Positions 56,520 to 64,000 of a DNA stretch of 64,000 nucleotides are shown here, piece after piece. A program made the translations under genes and the position numbers. Positions within the stretch are counted from its first letter, which is position 1. Every line of letters starts with the position of its first letter. Source of the stretch: Armadillidium nasatum (taxonomy: Eukaryota > Arthropoda > Malacostraca > Isopoda > Armadillidiidae); NCBI GenBank assembly GCA_009176605.1, contig SEYY01008360.1, positions 1 through 64,000 on the forward strand, given 5' to 3'. Below the pieces are notes generated by a model. The model did not search any database. It was given only the letters and a program-made list of their open reading frames with translations, and was not told where the DNA came from.

Positions 56520-57010
56520 CTGGAACTATTTTAAAAGTGTTTTTTTGTTCAAAGAGGATGTAGAACAAAGTGTTTATTATGTAAAACTTCAACAAACTCA
56601 TAAAACAAACGCAAAAGAATTATTAAAAAGACTATAGGCAGTTGTTATTGCCTTTTACAAGCTTTAAAGGGACACCACAAAGTGATATGGAAAGACTTGA
56701 AAAATTATATACAGGAACTTCTACAAGAGAATTTAATAGCAAAGTTCAAGAACTGGTACAATCAGTCTATTAACAAAGCACACATTGAACCAAATTTACT
56801 AAATCCAAGATATTTAAGAGCTAGCCTATCAGATGAAGGATATGATAGAGGAATAAATTTTGTTGGAGAGCTTTATCTTTTCTTGCTACTAGTAACTATG
56901 AAATTAAAAGGATGTTCTTCTCCCACTTTAATAACCCACACTTATGGACTGATCAGGGCATGGCCTCGGCAAAAATCAGGGAAAACCGGGGATAAAATGG
57001 CAAATTATAT
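56520..57010 (+). pseudogene. hAT-like fragment upstream of the catalytic end
   Basis: An open frame at 56682-57017 (111 codons) contains AHIEPNLLNPRYLRASLSDE then YDRGINFVGEL. This resembles the ANLL.P.Y.G..L...E....A..FI block of hAT transposases. No other motif supports it, so the call is tentative. Confidence 0.45.
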
Positions 57011-57059
57011 TTATTAATGGTGGTATAAATGAAACAAAATATATGAAAATTAAGATTTT

Positions 57060-57310
57060 TCTTCTTGTATTTTTTCAATATTTCTTTTCTGCTTCTTTTG
57101 ATAGCTCCAGTTCTGCTAGTGAACGTTTATTATTGTGTTTTGATTTAGATGCTCCCATAAAAATTTTGCTGAAATATTTTTCCTTAGTGTACCCCGAGGT
57201 TCTCATTTAATTAGATGACTGCAGATTAATTTTGCTATTTTGGGCCTATCCTGAAAGTACTCCCATACTGCTGAAGCTGATCTTTTAGCAAAAGTGACAA
57301 AGTATAAACA
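57060..57310 (-). pseudogene. BED-finger N-terminal fragment of a hAT transposase
   Basis: The antisense near 57230-57300 reads SAVWEYFQDRPKIAKLIC, the start of a BED zinc finger, followed by a degraded HLR-TSG-like piece and, near 57060-57170, a lysine-rich region. Opposite in orientation to the hAT C-terminal relic at 55560-56235. Confidence 0.5.
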
Positions 57311-57477
57311 AAATAAGAATTTGAAATGATGTAGCTAAATGATACAAGTTTGATACACAGCAATAAAATAGCAATGATAAGTATAAATACAGGATATATT
57401 GATAATTTTATATCTTACATTTTTTTCAAACTTTAACTTAGGGTCTTACCTAAGTAAACTTGTTGAATCACTATTGA

Positions 57478-57513
<36 letters not shown>

Positions 57514-58127
57514 TTTTTTTTTGTAGTTTTTCTAAACATTTAATATAAAAAATCTGCAATTTTCTGAATTTTTTTTGGAGAAAAAGCATATAATCATTAA
57601 TTTAAGTGAATGTTGGCTATTCTACTCCTCACTTATAATTAAATAAATCTCAATTAAAATTATATCTAATTTCTTCAACCTAAAATTTCAGTGCTTTTGA
57701 TCTCTCTATAAATTTTAGGCAACCCCAGCCATAGCGCCGGCTCTGGCAAAATTCCAAACGCAGTCAGTCCCAACAGACACTTAATTAAATCCACATTATT
57801 CAAGGAAATTTCTCCTTATTCATAGTGGTCATCAATGGAAAGTAAGATATCAACAGAAGTACTAAAAAAACGAATTTTAAACTGGCAGGTCAACAAGTGC
57901 TAGAGTAGAAAAGATTTTTTTCCTAATTTTGATTGGTACGTTCAAAACTGAGGAACAGGTTGGGAGTTTAGAGGGCTGCAAAACTAGTTTCTATATATAA
58001 AACTAAATGAAGGGATAGAAGCAAATGAGTAAAATATCTGAAAATAAATTCTCAAATTTATTTTGATCTTTAATGATTTAAAGTTTTTGTCCAGATGTAG
58101 TCATCATTTCATTTTTGTTTTTTTCAT
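57311..58127. other. AT-rich intron sequence with a short (AAT)n
   Basis: (AAT)n at 57480-57508. Nothing else was recognised. Confidence 0.5.
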
Positions 58128-58251
<124 letters not shown>

Positions 58252-58329
58252 TGAGCCTCTATGCTCAATCTCAATTAATGATATCATTCAAAGGTGATTG
58301 TGTGTGTGTGTTTTTTTTTTTGAATGCCT

Positions 58330-61265
58330 AATTTGTGTGGTCGGGGGGTTGGGCGTAGACGGGGGCTTTCTATTACCTTTGCTAACGTTCGTGGCCTTCG
58401 ATCTAATCTCGCGTCTGTTGAATACTACCTCTCTTCCTAACTTTTTGCTTCTGTCTGAGACCCAGCTGGACAGGGATTCTTTCTCTAGCAATCTTAATGT
58501 CTCTAACTACAACTTTTTTCACAATTTCCGTCTAAATGGTGGAATCTGTGCCTATATTAACATTAACACTCCTGTGACACGTCTCGTAAATCTAGAATCT
58601 CCTAATTTCTATGTTTAATGGCTTAAAATCTGTCTTCCTACTACTATAGTTATCTTGTATTTCTGCTACTGCTTCCCTAATGGAACAGATTTTCCAGTTT
58701 TTTTTTCAATATCTTACTACTACTCACGAGACTGTCACTTCTTCTCATCCAAATGCTGAAGTCCTCTATTTAGGGGATTTCAACGTACACCACACTGAGT
58801 GGTTGAGTTCCTCCCATACTGATACAGGTGGAAGGGAGGCCAAATCATTCAGCATTCTTAACGATCTAGAGCAGTTGATTAGGGAACCTACACACATTCC
58901 AGATCGTCCAAACCAATTCTTGAATACACTTGATTTATGTTTCACCACTACTCCTTCTAGTTATAAATACACCATTTTCTCTCTTATTGGTAACTCTGAC
59001 CATAATCTTTTGGCTTTTAGTTACAATGCTTTCTCTAAAACAGCTACACCATGCCCTAAACGTACTTTCTGGCACTTTAATCGGGCTAATTGGGGGGCAA
59101 TGCGCCGCTTCTTTGCTAACTATCATTGGAGTGAATCTTGCTTTGTCTCGGGGGACGCTTCTGTCTCTGCTGAAAAGGTAGGGGCCGTAATCTTTGACAG
59201 GATGAGCAGATTCATTCCATCTTCAACTAAAGCTTTTTCTCCTCGGAATCCTTGGTTCGATGGCAATTGTTCTCTTGCCCTTCGGGAGAGAGACAATGCT
59301 TATCGTGAATGAAAAACTCTCCTTCTCCTATCACTCTTGCTAATTTTCATACAGCTCGAAATCGTTGAAGGGATGTTCTTCGACGGACTAAGCGTACTTT
59401 CATAAAAAGGAAGTGCGCTGACCTCCATGGCTCTCCTACTGATAAAAATTTCTGGCCTCTTGTCAAAAATATCTCTAACAACTTCTGTAAATCTGCCTTT
59501 CCTCCTCTTATTCGCTCTGATGGTTCTGTAGCTAACACTCCTTCTGAAAAGGCTAATCTCTTCGGCCTCCTTTTTTCATCTAATTCCACCCTGCACAATT
59601 CTGGCATCACTCCTCCTACTCCTCCTTCTCTCAGGTGTCCCATGTCTCTGCCTGTAGTTACTCATGATCGAGTGCATGGGATCCTGAAATCTATGAACGT
59701 CAGGAAGGCCAGTGGCCCGGATGACATTTCCCCTCGTGTTCTGAGGGAGTGTGCTTCCGAGTTGGCCCCTGTCCTCGTTTAGCTCTATTCTCTATGCCTT
59801 AATATTAATACTTTTCCTCAATGTTGGAAGCGCGCATTTGTTCAGCCGATCATGAAAAAAGGTAGTCGCTCTGACCCTTCTAACTATCGACCTATAGCTC
59901 TCACTTGTGTTCCATCTAAAATTTATGAAACTCTCCTCAACTCTCATTTCCTGGATCCTTTGGAGTCTCATTCTCTTCTCTCAGATCACCAGTATGGCTT
60001 TCGACGCTCGAGGTCAACTGGTGACATACTTTCCTATCTTACTGATATATGGTCTTCTGCCCTTAGGGACTTCGGGGAGTCTTGTGTGGTGGCGCTTGAC
60101 ATATCAAAGGCTTTTGACCGAGTATGGCATGCGTTGCTGCTCTCCAGGCTCCCTTCCTTTGGGTTTCCTCCTTCTCTTTGCTTACTCTTGTCTAGTTTTC
60201 TCTCAGATCGTTCCATTTCGGCAGTTGTAGATGGAGCGACCTCTTCCTCCTTTTATGTCAACTGTGGTGTTCCTCAAGGTTCAGTTTTATCTCCAACTTC
60301 ATTCTTATTTTTCATTAACGATCTTCTCAACTGCACTTCTAACTCTGTTCACTCTTATGCTGATGACTCAACTCTACATTCTTCTACTCATTTCAAATCT
60401 GCTCCCTCTTTTGCTTCTCGTCTTCAACTTTCCGATTCTATTCTTGCCGATCTGGATGGGATTTCCCGGTGGGGTCATAGCAACCTTGTGAAATTCAACT
60501 CTTTAAAAACTCAACTTCTTCACATCTCCCTCTCAAAAACATCTCCTAACTTTCCTATCCTCTTCAACGGCTCTCCCGTCTCACCTGTAAATAACATTAA
60601 CATTCTTGGTCTAAACATAAACAACAAATTGTCTTGTCTTGAAAACGACATATCACAATGGTTGCTAAGTCGACCTCTAAGAAGCTGGGAATTTTGTTCA
60701 GATTGCGAGAATTTTTTTCTTTTGAGCAGTTATTAAAAATATATATGGGTCTTATTCGTCCTTGTATAGAATACTGCTCTCACATTTGGGGGGGGCTCCG
60801 GCTCCTCCTCTCTTCTGGATAGGGTTGAGTCAAAAGCTAAAAGATTAATTAACTGTCCCCTACTTTCAAACTCTCTTGACCCTCTGTCTCTGCGACGTGA
60901 CGTTGGCACGCTATCTCTTTTCTACAGTACTACAATGGCAGATGCTCGAGTGAACTGGCCTCTCGCATTCCTCCACCGTTGCGTCGTTCTCGTTGCACAA
61001 GTGGTGCCATGCTTCGCACCAATTCTGTGTGGACGTGGGAAATCCCAGGCTAGCCCATTGTGGTACCTCCTTTCCAGCCACCTCTACTCTGTGGAATTCT
61101 CTACCATCATCTATTTTTCCTCTTGTTTTCATTCTTCCACTCTTTAAGGCTTCCGTATGCGCCCACCTGAGGTCTGTGCGTTAGGTGTGTGTTAGATTGA
61201 GTTTTGTCCCTGTGTGTGTGCCCCCTCCTTGAAAAGGGCTCTGCCCGTGAGTGGTGGCGTTCTGT
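58330..61265 (+). mobile_element. LINE B, nearly full-length, disrupted ORF
   Basis: A jockey/CR1-like LINE with APE endonuclease and RT. The endonuclease begins NVRGLRSNLASVEYYLSS near 58385, then LLLSETQLDRD, GDFNVHHTEW near 58770-58800, PTHIPDRPNQFLNTLDLCF near 58890-58940 and GNSDHNLLAF near 58990-59020. An open stretch spans 58680-59312. The linker carries TRKTFIKRK-type sequence near 59395. RT begins SMNVRKASGPDDISPRVLRE near 59690-59750. A 294-codon open stretch at 59852-60736 holds SNYRPIALTCVPSKIYE, ALDISKAFDRVWH near 60090-60130, GVPQGSVLSPTSF near 60265-60305 and YADDST at 60356-60373, so RT motifs A to C are intact. The C-terminal domain continues in other frames to about 61180. 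The 3' tail at 61222-61265 has a GGGC/GCCC hairpin. A few frameshifts and stops; probably the youngest LINE here. No RNase H seen. Confidence 0.9.
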
Positions 61266-61276
61266 AAAAAAAAAAG

Positions 61277-61307
<31 letters not shown>
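61266..61307. repeat. poly(A) tail of LINE B
   Basis: About 40 A with one G, directly following the LINE B tail. Confidence 0.95.
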
Positions 61308-61309
<2 letters not shown>

Positions 61310-61489
61310 TAGTTGTCATGTCATGGAAACTTGTAACCCATAGAAGAAATAATAGAAACTCAAGAATGATCATACGATCTTCACTTCACTAAAACAGATG
61401 AGTTTATTATTATTTTCATTTTTTGGTTCATGTAACTAATTCTTCTTAAATTCTGTCTTTTACAGATAACAACTTAATTATACTAAACT

Positions 61490-61492
<3 letters not shown>
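61308..61492. other. short AT-rich spacer
   Basis: No recognisable content. Confidence 0.5.
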
Positions 61493-61573
<81 letters not shown>

Positions 61574-61585
61574 TATATATATATA
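61493..61585. repeat. (TA)n microsatellite
   Basis: TA run with TAATAT interruptions, upstream of the LTR. Confidence 0.97.
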
Positions 61586-61589
61586 CAAA

Positions 61590-64000
61590 ATACTTTTTTT
61601 TTATTTTTTAATTTTTAAAAATAAATTAAAGACAAAAACAAAAACAATTCAAAGAAAAAAAATTATAAAGAAGGAAAAATGCTTCTTGTGTGAAATCAAC
61701 CATTTCACGTAAGTTCTTATTCTTTCATTTTGTTTTTTTGCAACTACGAAAAATTTTGCAACAATCATAATGAAAATTTTATAAAATAAAATGTATATAA
61801 AGGAAACTTCTACAATTCTTTTCTAGTTCCGGGAAAGGAACTACATCAAAACGAAACTATCTAATCTTCCTTTATCAAGAGTCCTTGTTCATAAATGTTC
61901 CTCAATAATAGGAATTGACCACAGGAATTTCTTTATTGATAATTACAACTAGTCAGTAAAAATTCGACATTCTGTCAATTCTTAACCAGAGCCCTGATCT
62001 GTTCAGCTCTTAAAACTTTTCCTCTACGTTCTAACCTTGTTGTCAAGATTTCATACATTGTCCATTTTTTTTAAAAGTAAAAACTTCACCATTTTACTCG
62101 ATTTTTCATTACCCTTTGAACTACAAAAAACAACAGTTCTTATTGTATTTTCGTGCATTGCTCTTTTATGTGATCCCTCTGCACTCGGAGAACGCTGGAA
62201 ATTTTCGTAAAAATCAGATTGAAGCACAGCATCAATAATTCAATCCATCAACACCTCTAAGATCGCCATCAGAAGAAGCATACCCAACATCAATCGCGAT
62301 TTTTGGATTTAACACAAAAAAGTGAGTTTACAGCAACTATTTTATTTTGTTTTCTTTGATTAGTCATATAGTGTTGCGCAATATAGCTTACAGAGAAAAA
62401 TTTTGGCGACCCTGCAAGGATCACAAAAAGAGAACAACAATAACGTAACACAGATGGCAGAAAACACAGTAATCGATAATGAAATCAAAACAACAGTGGA
62501 CCAGCTGATTGAATTGGATACACCGTTACAATTCAACACTAATGATGCCACGTCCAAACCAGAATAACAGACTGATAACCTAGGGGGTGAACTCTTGCAT
62601 GATTTTCAACCAGTCAATAAGCGTACCGTGGAGAGATTGCAAGAGATGCTTGAGGGTGCTATTCGCTTCTCACGTGACATGGATCTGAGATTTACCCAGC
62701 AACATAAAATTATAATGGAACAATTATCGGCTCGTGCAGATCCAGTTTCTACTGCTGCACCACAATCACCAAAACGGTCGGTAAATCCTAAGGATAGGAA
62801 GCCGTCCGTAGCAGAAGCTCGTGAGGTTGACGGAGGAGTACAACAACCAACGTCAATACCTACTTATTTACGTCGACAACAACCAATAATAAATCACGCA
62901 AGCACACCCCGTATCCAGACCGGAACCATGACGGATCAGCATTCCGAAAATTCATAAAGGAAAGTTTAGCCGCACAACAGGCTCTCAACGCTATGGTTTC
63001 CCAGACACTTGTGATAATGACACAACTAATTAACAAGCCCAAATCTAACAAAGCTGTGCCACCCGCAAAATTCAATCCCGACATAGACCAGGACCTTAAA
63101 GTATTCTTCCGGGAATTTGAAGAATATTGCACAGTCCTGTACCCAACACAACGACAGGATTGGTTAAGGCTCTTGGGCTCGTATTTACAGTCATCGTACC
63201 TCGCCCTCTACCATCAACTCCATAAGGCAGATAAGTCTTATGAGGAAATTAAGCAGAATCTACTGGACCTGTTTAATAATGAGGACAAGGTAAGACAAGA
63301 ACGAGCAGTACATGATTACATGACTGCCAAAATGCGCAAGAACGAAACCGTCAGGATCTTTGCTATCCGTTTGTTGGAATTCGCAAAGAAAGCCTACCCC
63401 ACCACGTCAGCAGAGGATTGCAAAGAGCATGAGACACTTACGTCAAGTGTTTCTGGCAGCCTTACCACCTGCAATTAACAAGGAGATAACCCAGTTATCT
63501 CCGAAATCACGAGTGGTGTTCGGGAATCAAAGTTTCCTTTGATCAGCTGGTAAACCTAGCTGATAGACACCTTCAGGACTTAAAGGGACATGCCCAAGTA
63601 CTCGTTCCTGAAGTAATAGATATCTTCAAGGGTTGTGGCTGAGTCGAGACCCCAACAAAAGTTGTGGACGGATGTGGTGAAGCGTTGGAAGAACACTTCT
63701 TCCAATGCCCACCAGCCTCCACAACAACCGGTCGAGAAAAGGTCAAAAAGGAAAGAACGACGTCAAAAGAAAAATACGGGAAACCGCAGTCCCAAGTTCG
63801 TTAGGGACAAACCGCGAAACAATAGCGATAGTTCTAGTTCTTCGGGACGGTCGGAAGATCGTAGACAGAGATAATCGTGCGCGTAAAACTTCGCAACGGA
63901 CAAAACAACCAGTGGTGTAGTTTTTGCGATAAAACCACGCACTCAAAGGACACTTGTTATATATTAAACAACAAGTGTTCCATTTGCAAAAAGAGTGGGC
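61590..64000 (+). mobile_element. Ty3-type LTR retrotransposon, 5' part, runs off the window (fossil)
   Basis: Inferred 5' LTR is about 61590-62390, ending near ATATAGCTTACA. A primer-binding site TGGCGACCCTGC is at 62404, similar to the arginine-tRNA type used by the 412/mdg1 group, though the 3' half differs. Gag starts near 62456 (MAENTVID). It has a spacer region, then a capsid-like part at 62990-63480 (PPAKFNPDIDQDLKVFFREF, LGSYLQSSYLALYHQL, LLDLFNNEDKVRQER), a basic region near 63720-63870 and a zinc knuckle CSFCDKTTHSKDTC near 63920-63960 followed by the start of a second (CSICKKSG) at the edge. A few breaks are visible. Pol lies outside the window. The LTR left boundary is uncertain. 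Confidence 0.78.

Overview
This is eukaryotic, intron-bearing, AT-rich nuclear DNA from an animal. The mix of elements suggests an arthropod, and a decapod crustacean is my best guess but not proven: long (TA)n runs, jockey/CR1-like LINEs, GIY-YIG Penelope-like elements, Ty1/copia and Ty3 elements, hAT and Tc1 relics. Almost all of the window is transposon-derived. The one host gene I can support is SMG9 (nonsense-mediated decay, SMG1 complex) on the minus strand. Three of its exons are present: 50221-50542, 28662-28815 and 28476-28575. Phases and splice sites agree. The intron between the first two is about 21.4 kb. The terminal exon was not found, so the last intron probably runs past the left edge of the window.

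Region 1 (about 0.1-24.7 kb) is one giant inverted repeat. Its centre is near 11.73 kb, with a 168-bp spacer inside a LINE fragment and about 5 bp of microhomology at the turn. From outside in, each arm holds a Penelope-like element, LINE reverse transcriptase fragments, two nested palindromic foldback elements, small hAT-like elements with TATCGG arrays, a LINE A copy carrying a tRNA-derived SINE, a Tc1-type transposase relic and a LINE A RT fragment. The right arm alone carries a Ty3-like LTR copy (21.5-22.4 kb). Inner arms differ by roughly 1-2 percent where compared. The outermost parts differ by more than 10 percent, mostly single-base gaps in the left copy.

Region 2 (24.8-50.2 kb) is LINE A copy 2, the two downstream SMG9 exons, then the giant SMG9 intron. 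The intron holds an RTE-like LINE fragment, small hAT-like elements with GCGGAT arrays, a broken Ty3-type element (32.5-36.6 kb), a second LTR-like block, a copia element with nearly identical LTRs (37.6-43.1 kb), a degenerate hAT-like element interrupted by other LINE pieces, a LINE B tail and an old LINE A copy.

Region 3 (50.2-64 kb) begins with the largest visible SMG9 exon and is then upstream intron. It holds LINE A copy 3, a LINE B tail, hAT transposase relics on both strands, a nearly full-length LINE B (58.3-61.3 kb) and the start of another Ty3-type element (LTR, primer-binding site, Gag) that runs off the right edge.

The elements are linked functionally. The SINE ends in a tail that matches the LINE B 3' end, so LINE B machinery probably mobilised it. 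LINE A and LINE B each end in a short 3' hairpin. Many element boundaries coincide with (TA)n runs, which look like shared landing sites or seeds.
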